Shown: positions 39,257-49,146 of the stretch, in pieces | Numbering within the stretch: the stretch's first letter is position 1 | Layout: each line of letters begins with the position of its first letter | NCBI RefSeq assembly: GCF_014297445.1 | Contig: NZ_JACORU010000016.1 | Span: 47,804-111,803, forward strand | Length of the DNA: 64,000 bases | Reading direction: 5' to 3' | Source of the DNA: Ramlibacter albus | GTDB lineage: Bacteria; Pseudomonadota; Gammaproteobacteria; Burkholderiales; Burkholderiaceae_C | Notes under the pieces: generated by a model | The model's database searches: none | Seen by the model: only the letters and a program-made list of their open reading frames with translations | What the model was told of the DNA's origin: nothing | Made by a program: the position numbers and the translations under genes

Positions 39257-40978
39257 TTGAGCGCCGTCACCACAGCCGAAAGCGCGGCACACGCCCCGCG
39301 CTTCGCGCTGCGCTTCGACCTGCTGCGGCCCGTGTTCTACGCACTGGCCGCGCTGCTGCTGGTGCTGGTCGTGCTGCCGCTCGGCTGGCTGGCGTACTAC
39401 GCCGCCGTCGACAAGGCCGGCAGCCCGACGCTGGCCAACTTCACCGCGCTGGTCACGGACGCCACGCTGCGCAAACCCTTCCTGCTGGCCCTCGGCATGG
39501 CGCTGTCGGTGGGCGTGCTGTCGTGCGTGATCGCGACGCCGCTCGCGTGGCTGGTCGCGCGCACCGACCTGCCGGGGCGGCGCGTCGTGCGCGCGCTCGT
39601 CACCGCCTCGTTCGTCACGCCGCCGTTCCTCGGCGCGATCGCGTGGGAAATCCTCGCGGCGCCGAACAGCGGGCTGATCAACGTCGTGTGGCGCTACACG
39701 ACGGGCGCGCAGCAGTACGAGTCGCTGGTCAACATCTACACGTTCACGGGGCTGGTGTTCGCGATCGCGTGCTACACATTTCCGTACGTGTTCACGCTCG
39801 TGGCCAACGGGCTGGACAAGGTGCCTTCGGACCTGGAGGACGCATCGTCGATCCTCGGCGCGCGCGCATGGACCACGCTTCGCCGCGTGACGCTGCCGCT
39901 GGTGCTGCCCGCGATGCTCGCCGGCTCGCTCATCGCGATCCTGCAGGCGCTCACGATGTTCGGCTCGCCGGCGATCCTGGCATTGCCGGCGGGCTTCCAC
40001 GTCATCACCACCAAGATCTGGAGCCTGTTCCAGTTCCCGCCCAAGCCAGGGCTCGCCGCCGCCGCTTCGTTGCCGCTGCTGCTCATCACGATCGCGTTGC
40101 TGCAGGGCAAGAGCTGGATCCTGGGGCGCAAGGGCTACACGGTGCTGGGCGGCAAGAGCGGCGTGCCGCGCATGACGCACATGGGCAAGTGGAAGCCGCT
40201 GGGCATCGCCTTCGCTTTTGGCGTGGTCACGCTCACGGTGCTGCTGCCGTACGCGGCGCTGGTGAAGACGTCCCTCACGAAGAACGTGGCCGAGCCGCTG
40301 ACGTGGAGCACGCTCACGCTGCACCACTACAACTTCGTCTTCTTCGAGTTCTCGGCGACGAAGCTGGCGATGTACAACACGTTCGTGCTGGGCATCGCCA
40401 CCGCGACCATCGGCACCGTCGTCGCGCTCATGTGCGCGTACATGGTGTCGCGCAACCCGGTGCGCGGCGCGCGCGTGCTGGGCGCGCTCGCGACTGCCCC
40501 GGTCGCTATCCCTGGCATCGTGCTGGGCGTAGGGCTGTTCCTCACGTACTCGCACCCGTCGCTGATGCTGTACGGCACGCTGTGGATATTGCTGATCGGC
40601 TTCCTCACCATCGAGATGCCCGCGGGCTACCAGCAGATGAACGCCGCCTTCCACGGCATCCACCCGGAGCTGGAGGAGGCCAGCCGCGTGCTCGGCGCAT
40701 CGCGCCTGAAGACACTGTGGCTGATCACCGCGCCCCTGCTGCGCACGAGCGTGATCGCCACGTGGTGCTTCGTGTTCATCGGCACCATCCGCGAGCTCTC
40801 CGCCACCATCCTGCTCACCACCGCCAACACCAAGCTGGTGAGCGTGATCATCTACGACCTCAACGAAAGCGGCGACCTCGGCGCGATCTCCGTGCTGGGC
40901 ATCCTGCTGCTGGTCGTCTCCTTCACCGTGGTCTACATCGCCAACAAACTATGGGCTTCCTCGAACTCGACGGCCTGA
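39257..40978 (+). CDS. ABC transporter permease, two fused domains (FbpB type)
   Basis: A 573-residue inner-membrane permease with two tandem BPD-transporter domains, the usual FbpB/AfuB arrangement. Each half has an EAA loop: DLEDASSILGARAWTTLRRVTLPLVLP near residue 195 and ELEEASRVLGASRLKTLWLITAPLL near 475. The start is TTG; no in-frame ATG exists near the expected N-terminus, and the ribosome site is weak, so it may depend on coupling with the receptor gene. The ATPase gene starts 28 bp before its stop. Confidence 0.9.
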   Translation: MSAVTTAESAAHAPRFALRFDLLRPVFYALAALLLVLVVLPLGWLAYYAAVDKAGSPTLANFTALVTDATLRKPFLLALGMALSVGVLSCVIATPLAWLVARTDLPGRRVVRALVTASFVTPPFLGAIAWEILAAPNSGLINVVWRYTTGAQQYESLVNIYTFTGLVFAIACYTFPYVFTLVANGLDKVPSDLEDASSILGARAWTTLRRVTLPLVLPAMLAGSLIAILQALTMFGSPAILALPAGFHVITTKIWSLFQFPPKPGLAAAASLPLLLITIALLQGKSWILGRKGYTVLGGKSGVPRMTHMGKWKPLGIAFAFGVVTLTVLLPYAALVKTSLTKNVAEPLTWSTLTLHHYNFVFFEFSATKLAMYNTFVLGIATATIGTVVALMCAYMVSRNPVRGARVLGALATAPVAIPGIVLGVGLFLTYSHPSLMLYGTLWILLIGFLTIEMPAGYQQMNAAFHGIHPELEEASRVLGASRLKTLWLITAPLLRTSVIATWCFVFIGTIRELSATILLTTANTKLVSVIIYDLNESGDLGAISVLGILLLVVSFTVVYIANKLWASSNSTA

Positions 40979-42015
40979 CCAAGAAATTTCGCGCCAACGC
41001 GGTCGTCGACAACGTGTCGCTGTCGGTGGAGAAGGGGCAGCTCGTCTGCCTGCTCGGGCCGTCCGGTTGCGGCAAGACGACCACACTGCGCCTGATCGCC
41101 GGCTTCCTGGAGCCCGACGGCGGCGAGATCCGCGTCGGCGGCCGGCGCATCTCCGCGCCCGGCGACAGCCTCGCGCCGGAGCGGCGCAACATGTCGATGA
41201 TCTTCCAGAGCTACGCGCTGTGGCCGCACATGACGGTGATGGAGAACGTCACCTACGGCCTCAAGCTGCGCGGCCTGACGAAGGCGCAGCAGCAGGAACG
41301 CGCGGACACCATCCTTGCTGTGACCAAGCTCGCCGAACTCGCGCAGCGCTACCCGGGCGAGCTGTCGGGCGGCCAGCAGCAGCGCGTGTCGCTCGCCCGC
41401 GCGCTGGTGGTCGAGCCCGAGACGCTGCTGCTCGACGAGCCGCTGTCCAACCTCGACGCCAACCTGCGCGAGGAGATGCGCTTCGAGATCCGCCGCCTGC
41501 ACGACAAGTACCGCTACACCACCGTGTACGTCACGCACGACCAGGCCGAAGCGATGACGACCGCGGACCTCATCGTCGTGATGAACCAGGGCGTGATCGA
41601 GCAGGCCGGCACGCCCGAGGACATCTACCAGCGCCCGCGCACCGAGTTCGTCGCGCGCTTCATCGGTGGCACCAACATCTTCAAGGGGGCGCGCGAAGGC
41701 GAAGTGGTGCGCTGCGCCGGCGGGCTTGCGCTGCGATGCGGCACGGGCGACTTCGCGGCGCAGGGCGAAACCGCCGTGTCCGTGCGCCACCACGACATCC
41801 GCATCACCACCGTCGGGCCCGCGAGCGACGAGCCCAACTGGGCGCGCGGCACCGTCGCGCGGCAGACCTATCTCGGCTCGCACCGCGACTACCAGGTGGA
41901 CCTTCGCGACGGCACGCACGTGCACGCGGTGAGCCCTGCCGAAGTCGCCATCCCGCCCGGCGAGGCGGTGTGGCTGCAATTCCCGCCGGAGCGCTGCCGC
42001 GCGCTGGCCTCGTGA
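40951..42015 (+). CDS. ABC transporter ATP-binding protein (FbpC/PotA type)
   Basis: A 354-residue ATPase with Walker A GPSGCGKTTTLR, Q-loop FQSYALWPHMTV, signature LSGGQQQRVSLARAL, Walker B TLLLDEPLSNLDANLRE and switch His in YVTHDQAEAMT. The C-terminal ~110 residues form a TOBE regulatory domain (SVRHHDIRI...GTVARQTYLGSHRDYQVDL). It overlaps the permease gene by 28 bp. Confidence 0.94.
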   Translation: MGFLELDGLTKKFRANAVVDNVSLSVEKGQLVCLLGPSGCGKTTTLRLIAGFLEPDGGEIRVGGRRISAPGDSLAPERRNMSMIFQSYALWPHMTVMENVTYGLKLRGLTKAQQQERADTILAVTKLAELAQRYPGELSGGQQQRVSLARALVVEPETLLLDEPLSNLDANLREEMRFEIRRLHDKYRYTTVYVTHDQAEAMTTADLIVVMNQGVIEQAGTPEDIYQRPRTEFVARFIGGTNIFKGAREGEVVRCAGGLALRCGTGDFAAQGETAVSVRHHDIRITTVGPASDEPNWARGTVARQTYLGSHRDYQVDLRDGTHVHAVSPAEVAIPPGEAVWLQFPPERCRALAS

Positions 42016-42043
42016 GTTTCGACAACATGGAGTACCGAAAGCA

Positions 42044-43438
42044 ATGAGTACGGAGCACCTGACCGGCTATGTGGCCGATTTCATCCTCGGCACGACGCTG
42101 GCCGACCTGCCCGAAGACGTGGTCACGCTCGGGCGCAAGCACATCCTCGACGGCCTCGGCCTCGCGCTGTCCGGCGGGGCCAGCCACTGCGGCGGCCTCG
42201 TGCGCAAGCACCTGGACAGCCTGAACCTCGGCACCGGGCCCGCCACGGTGATCGGCACGAAGCTGAAGGTCGCACCCCGATTCGCGGCGTTTGCCAACGG
42301 CGTCGGCATTCACGCGGACGATTACGACGACACGCAGCTCGCCGTCGCGAAGGACCGCGTGTACGGCCTGCTCACACACCCCACCGCGCCCGCGCTGCCT
42401 GCCGCGCTCGCGATGGGCGAAGCGCGCGACGCGAGTGGCGCCGACGCCATGCTCGCGTACCACATCGGCGTGGAAGTGGAGTGCAAGATCTCGGAGGCGA
42501 TCAACCCGCGCCATTACCAGACAGGCTTCCACTCCACCGCGACGTGCGGCACGTTCGCCGCCGCTGCCGCAAGCGCGAAACTCATGGGCCTGGACCGTGA
42601 CGCCACGCTGCGCGCGTTGTCCATCGCCGGCAGCCAGTCCGCCGGCCTGCGCGAGAACTTCGGCACGATGACCAAGCCCTTCCACGCGGGCCGCTCCTCG
42701 GAGAGCGGCGTCGCCGCCGCGCAGTTCGCGCAGATCGGCTGGACCGCCACCGACAAGATCCTCGAGGCGCCGCGCGGCTTCTTCAGCGCAGCCGGCGGCG
42801 GCTACGACCGCAATGCCATCGACGGCAGGCTGGGCAAGCCGTGGACCTTCATGGAGCCCGGCATCTCGATCAAGCCGCACCCGAGCGGCTCGCTCACGCA
42901 CCCGGGCATGACGGAGATGCTGCGCCTGATCCGCGAGAACGACATCAAGGCGAAGGACGTGGTGCGCGTGCGCGTGGGCACCAACCAGAACATGCCCAAT
43001 GCGCTTATCCACCACCGCCCCACCAACGAGCTGCAGGCCAAGTTCTCGATGGAGTTCTGCATGGCCATCCTGCTGCTGCAGGGCCGGGCGGGGCTCAACG
43101 AGTTCACCGACGAGGTGGTGATGCGCCCCGACGTGCAGGAGATGCTGCGCAAGGTGGAGTTCGGCGTGCATCCGGAAGCGGAGGCCGCGGGCTACCACCT
43201 GATGACGACGATCATCGACATCGAGCTCGCCAACGGCAAGACGGTGTCGGGCCGCGCGGACTTCGGCAAGGGCAGCCCCGCGATGCCGATGTCCTACGAC
43301 GACGTCGCCAACAAGTTCCGCGAGAACGCCGAGTTCGCGAAGTTTCCCTCGAAGCAGGCGGAGCAGGTGGTGGCAATGGTGCGCGAGATCGAGACGCTGC
43401 CGCGCATTGCGACGCTGATGGCGCTGCTCGCCGCATGA
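42044..43438 (+). CDS. MmgE/PrpD family protein
   Basis: A 464-residue member of the MmgE/PrpD family, which includes 2-methylcitrate dehydratase, cis-aconitate decarboxylase and iminodisuccinate epimerase. Family stretches are DVVTLGRKHILDGLGLALSG near residue 25, HADDYDDTQ near 90, the central HSTATCGTFAAAAASAKLMG and KPHPSGSLTHPGMTEML near 285. It is cytoplasmic, starts 28 bp after the ATPase stop and overlaps the PdxA gene by 4 bp. In this operon it probably processes the imported acid; the precise reaction cannot be assigned. Confidence 0.88.
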   Translation: MSTEHLTGYVADFILGTTLADLPEDVVTLGRKHILDGLGLALSGGASHCGGLVRKHLDSLNLGTGPATVIGTKLKVAPRFAAFANGVGIHADDYDDTQLAVAKDRVYGLLTHPTAPALPAALAMGEARDASGADAMLAYHIGVEVECKISEAINPRHYQTGFHSTATCGTFAAAAASAKLMGLDRDATLRALSIAGSQSAGLRENFGTMTKPFHAGRSSESGVAAAQFAQIGWTATDKILEAPRGFFSAAGGGYDRNAIDGRLGKPWTFMEPGISIKPHPSGSLTHPGMTEMLRLIRENDIKAKDVVRVRVGTNQNMPNALIHHRPTNELQAKFSMEFCMAILLLQGRAGLNEFTDEVVMRPDVQEMLRKVEFGVHPEAEAAGYHLMTTIIDIELANGKTVSGRADFGKGSPAMPMSYDDVANKFRENAEFAKFPSKQAEQVVAMVREIETLPRIATLMALLAA

Positions 43439-44400
43439 GCACGCTGCCGCGCATCGGCCTGATGCTGGGCGACATGACCGGCATCGGGCCGGAGATCAGC
43501 GCGAAGCTGCTCGCCAGCGGGCGGCTGAAGGACGTGGCGCGGATCGTCGTTGTCGGCGACTCGCGCGTGCTCGACCTCGGCTGCCGCGACGCGGGAGTCG
43601 ATCACCCGGACGTGGAGCTCATCGACCTCGGCAACGTGGACCCGTCCACCATCACGCGGGGAGAAGTCTCGGAAACCTCGGGCCGCCTCACCGGCGAAAC
43701 CCTGAAACACATGACGGAGATGGCCCACCGCGGCGAGCTGGACGGCATCTGCTTCGCGCCTCTCAACAAGGCGGCGCTGCACCGCGGCGGCTGGAAGTAT
43801 CCCGACGAGCACCAGATGTTCGCCGCGTTCAACCAGCACGAGGGCTTCTTCGGCGAGATGAACGTGATCGAGCAGTTCTCCACGTTCCGCGTGACGTCGC
43901 ACGTCGCCTTGCGCAAGGCGGTGGAGATGGTCACCCCCGAGCGCATCGAGTCGGCGATAAGGCTGGCCGACACGACGCTGCGCGCCAACGGCAAGGACAG
44001 CCCGCGCATCGGCGTGGCGGCGCTCAACCCTCATTCCGGCGAGAACGGCTTGTTCGGCGACGAGGAGATCACCATCATCCGGCCGATGGTGGAGAAGATG
44101 AAGGCGCAGGGCATCGCGTGCACGGGCCCCGTTTCGTCGGACGTCATCTTCCTCAAGGCGCTCAAGGGCGAGTTCGACGGCGTGGTGATGATGTACCACG
44201 ACCAAGGCCAGATCGCGACCAAGCTGCTCGGCTTCAACAAGGGCGTCACCGTGACAGCCGGCCTGCGCACCGTCTACACCACGCCAGCCCACGGCACGGC
44301 GTTCGACATCGTGGGGCAGGGCAGGGCCGACACCGGCGCGCTGGAGCAGGCGGTGCGGATTGCGGCGCGGCTCAGTGCTTCCCGTTCCCGCCCGGCGTAG
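43435..44400 (+). CDS. pdxA: 4-hydroxythreonine-4-phosphate dehydrogenase family protein (PdxA-like)
   Basis: A 321-residue NAD-dependent, metal-requiring dehydrogenase of the PdxA family. It has the N-terminal GLMLGDMTGIGPEI, the metal-site histidines in ALNPHSGENGLFG and YHDQGQIATKLLGFNKGV, and ends in a TVYTTPAHGTAFDIVGQGRAD signature. True PdxA makes the B6 precursor. Paralogues of the PdxA2 kind act in catabolic pathways, and the location behind a transporter and an MmgE/PrpD gene favours that role here. Its start overlaps the previous stop (ATGA), and its 3' end overlaps the convergent UPF0114 gene by 29 bp. Confidence 0.85.
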   Translation: MSTLPRIGLMLGDMTGIGPEISAKLLASGRLKDVARIVVVGDSRVLDLGCRDAGVDHPDVELIDLGNVDPSTITRGEVSETSGRLTGETLKHMTEMAHRGELDGICFAPLNKAALHRGGWKYPDEHQMFAAFNQHEGFFGEMNVIEQFSTFRVTSHVALRKAVEMVTPERIESAIRLADTTLRANGKDSPRIGVAALNPHSGENGLFGDEEITIIRPMVEKMKAQGIACTGPVSSDVIFLKALKGEFDGVVMMYHDQGQIATKLLGFNKGVTVTAGLRTVYTTPAHGTAFDIVGQGRADTGALEQAVRIAARLSASRSRPA

Positions 44401-44983
44401 ACATCAGCCTGTCGGTATACGCAATTGCCATCGCCGACAGCAGGAAGGTGATGTGGATCGCCGTCTGGGCGACCAGCACGCGGTCCGAGTAGTTGTCCGC
44501 GTTGATGAAGGTCTTGAGCAGGTGGATCGACGAGATGCCGATGATCGCCGTTGCGAGCTTGACCTTCAGCACCGACGCATTCACGTGGCTCAGCCACTCG
44601 GGCTGGTCGGGGTGGCCTTCGAGGTTCATGCGGCTCACGAAGGTCTCGAAGCCGCCCACGATCACCATGATGAGCAGGTTGGAGATCATCACCACGTCGA
44701 TCAGCGCCAGCACCACCAGCATGATGATGGTCTCGTTCAGCGCCTTGATCTCGCCCGTGGGCTTGTAGCCGATGCTGGAGATGAGCTGGGTCAGCGCCGC
44801 CTGGCTGCCCGCCGCGGCCTCGATGAGGTGCCACAGCTCCAGCAGGAAGTGCACCACGTACACGGCCTGGGCGGCGATGAGGCCCAGGTAGAGCGGCAGC
44901 TGGAGCCAGCGGCTGGCGAAGATCAGGTTGGGCAGGGGGCGAAGCGGCGAGTTCTTCGGGGGCAGACCGGGTTGTTCTTGCAT
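44372..44983 (-). CDS. UPF0114 (YqhA-like) membrane protein
   Basis: A 203-residue inner-membrane protein with about four hydrophobic helices. The family pattern is FASRWLQLPLYLGLIAAQAVYV near the N-terminus, IIMLVVLALIDVVMISNLLIMVIVGGFETFVSR in the centre, and KLATAIIGISSIHLLKTFI towards the end. This is the YqhA/TIGR00645 family, whose role is unknown. It is convergent with pdxA and divergent from acs. Confidence 0.87.
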   Translation of the reverse strand: MQEQPGLPPKNSPLRPLPNLIFASRWLQLPLYLGLIAAQAVYVVHFLLELWHLIEAAAGSQAALTQLISSIGYKPTGEIKALNETIIMLVVLALIDVVMISNLLIMVIVGGFETFVSRMNLEGHPDQPEWLSHVNASVLKVKLATAIIGISSIHLLKTFINADNYSDRVLVAQTAIHITFLLSAMAIAYTDRLMSTPGGNGKH

Positions 44984-44993
44984 GGCGGCGATT

Positions 44994-45013
44994 GTAGATT
45001 CGCGTAGATTCGC
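44994..45013. repeat. Tandem 10-bp duplication upstream of acs
   Basis: GTAGATTCGC is repeated directly twice in the gap between the UPF0114 gene and acs. It could be a simple slippage product or paired half-sites for a regulator. Nothing else clear was seen in this gap apart from the acs ribosome site CCGGAGACAAG. Confidence 0.35.
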
Positions 45014-45078
45014 GTCAGTACGTTGTAAGTGCCAACCCTGACATTACGGCCGAACCCATCTTGCCGGAGACAAGTGCC

Positions 45079-47067
<1,989 letters not shown>

Positions 47068-47070
47068 ATG

Positions 47071-47098
47071 AAAAAGCCCGCGGAAGCGGGCTTTTTTC
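47071..47098. terminator. Terminator between acs and the cytochrome c gene
   Basis: AAGCCCGC-GGAA-GCGGGCTT with a preceding A-run and a following TTTT tract. The symmetry lets it stop transcription from acs on the plus strand and from the convergent cytochrome gene on the minus strand. Confidence 0.9.
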
Positions 47099-47113
47099 CT
47101 GAGGCGGGGCGGG

Positions 47114-47428
47114 TTACTTCAGGGTCAGCACCCAAGCCGCCAGCTTCTTGGCTTCGGCCTCGTTCACCTGCGCGTTGGCCGGCATCGGCACGGGGCCCCA
47201 CACGCCGGAGCCGCCCTTGATGATCTTGACGGCCAGCTTGTCCACGGCGTCCTTCTGGCCGGCGTACTTGGCCGCGACTTCCTTGTAGGCGGGGCCGACG
47301 AGCTTTTTGTCCACGGCATGGCAGGCCATGCAGTTCTTGGAGGTGGCGAGGGCCTGGTCGGCCATGGCCGGGCTGGAGACAGCGGCCAGGGCAGCCACGG
47401 CGGCGAGCGCGAGGAGCGCTTTTTTCAT
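47114..47428 (-). CDS. Class I cytochrome c (c551/c552-like)
   Basis: A 104-residue periplasmic electron carrier. The signal peptide (MKKALLALAAVAALAAVSSPAMA) precedes a mature domain of about 81 residues with haem-binding CMACH near residue 33 and the axial Met in VPMPANAQVNEAEAKKLAAWVL. It probably passes electrons to a terminal oxidase or reductase not encoded here. It is convergent with acs. Confidence 0.93.
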   Translation of the reverse strand: MKKALLALAAVAALAAVSSPAMADQALATSKNCMACHAVDKKLVGPAYKEVAAKYAGQKDAVDKLAVKIIKGGSGVWGPVPMPANAQVNEAEAKKLAAWVLTLK

Positions 47429-47511
47429 GCTTGGAGTCCTCTTGGGTTGCGTTACAGTGCTTCAACGGGATTGTACGGAGGCGCGTTGACCGCCCCCTGG
47501 AGGACAAAAGA

Positions 47512-47754
47512 ATGCTTTTCCTGCTGATCGGTATCGGCCTGCTCATCGCCAAGACCATGGAAATCGGGCAGATCGCCACGTGGCCCTGGTGGGTCGTGCT
47601 GTCCCCCTTCGGGCTCGCCGTCGCCTGGTGGGCGTGGGCCGACGCGTCCGGCTTCACCAAGCGAAAGGCCATGCAGCGCGAGGAAGAGCGCAAGCAGGCG
47701 CGCATCGACAAGAACCGCGAAAACATCGGGATGGCGCCGAAGAAGAAGCGGTAG
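47512..47754 (+). CDS. Small Trp-rich membrane protein (TIGR04438-like)
   Basis: An 80-residue protein with one or two hydrophobic helices rich in Trp (IATWPWWVVLSPFGLAVAWWAW) followed by a basic, helical cytoplasmic tail (KRKAMQREEERKQARIDKNRE) ending KKKR. This matches my memory of the TIGR04438 small Trp-rich family of betaproteobacteria, function unknown. The ATG at 47512 follows TGGAGGAC. The in-frame start at 47431 would read through the promoter region of the divergent cytochrome gene and is rejected. Confidence 0.82.
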   Translation: MLFLLIGIGLLIAKTMEIGQIATWPWWVVLSPFGLAVAWWAWADASGFTKRKAMQREEERKQARIDKNRENIGMAPKKKR

Positions 47755-47818
47755 CGTCCTACAAACCGGTGCGCGCGCCGGCCGTCAATATGGCTCAGCC
47801 CGAGGGAGGGCTTGAACC

Positions 47819-48082
47819 ATGCTCGAACGCATCACCGGCCCGTACCGCGGCCTCTACATCGCGGCCTATGCCTGCCCCGTGGGCGAGGCCGGCCAGTTCC
47901 ACGGCTTTGCCAAGGTCTGCGGCGCGCAACCGCTGAGCTACTGGGAAGCGACGCAGGTCGTTCGCAAGCTCAGCGCGCCGGCGTGGTCTGCCACGGCGGA
48001 CGAAGCGCTCGCCGCCGCTGAAGAGGTCGCACAGATGGCGATAGCCAACCGCGTGCCCGCCAAGGCAGCCGAAACGGCCTGA
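47819..48082 (+). CDS. Small hypothetical protein
   Basis: An 87-residue protein with a good ribosome site (GAGGGAGGG) and a GC-rich coding pattern. The first half looks strand-rich (GPYRGLYIAAYACPVGEAGQFHGFAKVC, with Cys19 and Cys34), the second an Ala-rich helix. No signal peptide. Function unknown. It ends at the base before the convergent FAD/Rieske gene stop. Confidence 0.7.
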   Translation: MLERITGPYRGLYIAAYACPVGEAGQFHGFAKVCGAQPLSYWEATQVVRKLSAPAWSATADEALAAAEEVAQMAIANRVPAKAAETA

Positions 48083-49090
48083 TCAGCCGATCGGCGCGTG
48101 CTTGCGCTGCAGCGGCGCGAGCGCGGGGCCTTCGATCACCGTGCCGTCCGGGCGGAACCGGCTGCCGTGGCAGGGGCAGTCCCAGCTCGTTTCCACGCTG
48201 TTCCAGTGCACCTTGCAGCCCAGGTGCGTGCAGACGGGCGATACCGCCATCAGCTCGCCATCCGGTGAGCGCCATGCGGCCACCGTTTCACCATCCACCT
48301 CCACGATCGCGCTGTCGCCGGCCTCCAGGCTCGCGAGCTTCTCGTTCTGCGGGTGCGTGAGGTAGTCATTGACGAGCGACCTGACGGTCGTCGACGTTTC
48401 CTCGGCGAGGCCTTTTACGCCCTTGACCAGCGACAGGCGCGTCGGCTTGTACAGCTTGTGCTCTTCCTCCCGCACGCGGCCGAGCAGCTCCTCGGCCAGG
48501 ATGCGGCCGGCGACCGTGCCCCACAAGCGTGCCGCTTCCTTCGCGAGGTGCACCGCGTAGGCCTGCGGCTGCATCTGCGCCTGGTCGGGCAGCACCACCA
48601 CGTCACCGACAGCCGAGGGCAGGCCGGGCGGCACTTGCGTGTGCCGCTCGGGCGAGAGGCCTGCCTTGATCATCGCCTCGTATTCCGTGTCCACCTGCTT
48701 CTGGTAGTCGGCCTCCTGCGCGTAGAGCACGAGCGGGCACCGGCGGAACCCGAAGTCGCCATGCCCCGCATGCATCTCGATGAAGCCGATGGCTTCGCGC
48801 CGTTCGCTCGTCACGAGCCGTGCGACATCAGGGCCCCAGCGCTTGAGCACTTCACGCAGGCCGAGCGCGAGCGTCTGGTACAGGTTGCCGGTGGAGTTGC
48901 CCGTGCTGCCGCTGCCGACCTCGTGCGCTTCGAGCAGCGTCACCTGCCGGCCCTGCTGCTGCAGGAGAAGCGCGCAGGTCAGGCCGGTGATGCCGCCACC
49001 GACGACGAGCACGTCCGTGGTGGTGTCGCCCTGCAGCATCGCAAAGCCGGGCGAGGGCGCGGTGCCGCGCCAGACGGAGGTGGTGTCCAT
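48083..49090 (-). CDS. FAD-dependent oxidoreductase with Rieske domain, internally deleted
   Basis: A 335-residue product joining an FAD-binding (DAO-type) N-terminus to a C-terminal Rieske 2Fe-2S domain. The dinucleotide motif is VVGGGITGLTCALLLQQQG (30-48); Rieske ligands are Cys287/His289 (CTHLGC) and Cys305/His308 (CPCHGS). Full-length relatives are about 500 residues. Here the substrate-binding middle of the DAO fold is absent: KEAARL (near residue 189) runs directly into WGTVAGRILAEELLGR, which in relatives lies near the end of the flavin domain. The frame is intact, so this looks like an in-frame deletion of roughly 150-200 codons near 48523. FAD binding is probably lost, while the Rieske fold could persist. 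Confidence 0.8.
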   Translation of the reverse strand: MDTTSVWRGTAPSPGFAMLQGDTTTDVLVVGGGITGLTCALLLQQQGRQVTLLEAHEVGSGSTGNSTGNLYQTLALGLREVLKRWGPDVARLVTSERREAIGFIEMHAGHGDFGFRRCPLVLYAQEADYQKQVDTEYEAMIKAGLSPERHTQVPPGLPSAVGDVVVLPDQAQMQPQAYAVHLAKEAARLWGTVAGRILAEELLGRVREEEHKLYKPTRLSLVKGVKGLAEETSTTVRSLVNDYLTHPQNEKLASLEAGDSAIVEVDGETVAAWRSPDGELMAVSPVCTHLGCKVHWNSVETSWDCPCHGSRFRPDGTVIEGPALAPLQRKHAPIG

Positions 49091-49146
49091 GTCCCCATGC
49101 TAGGAGCGCTGGACGCTCCGCATGGTAGGACGGGCCTTGTGTCGCG

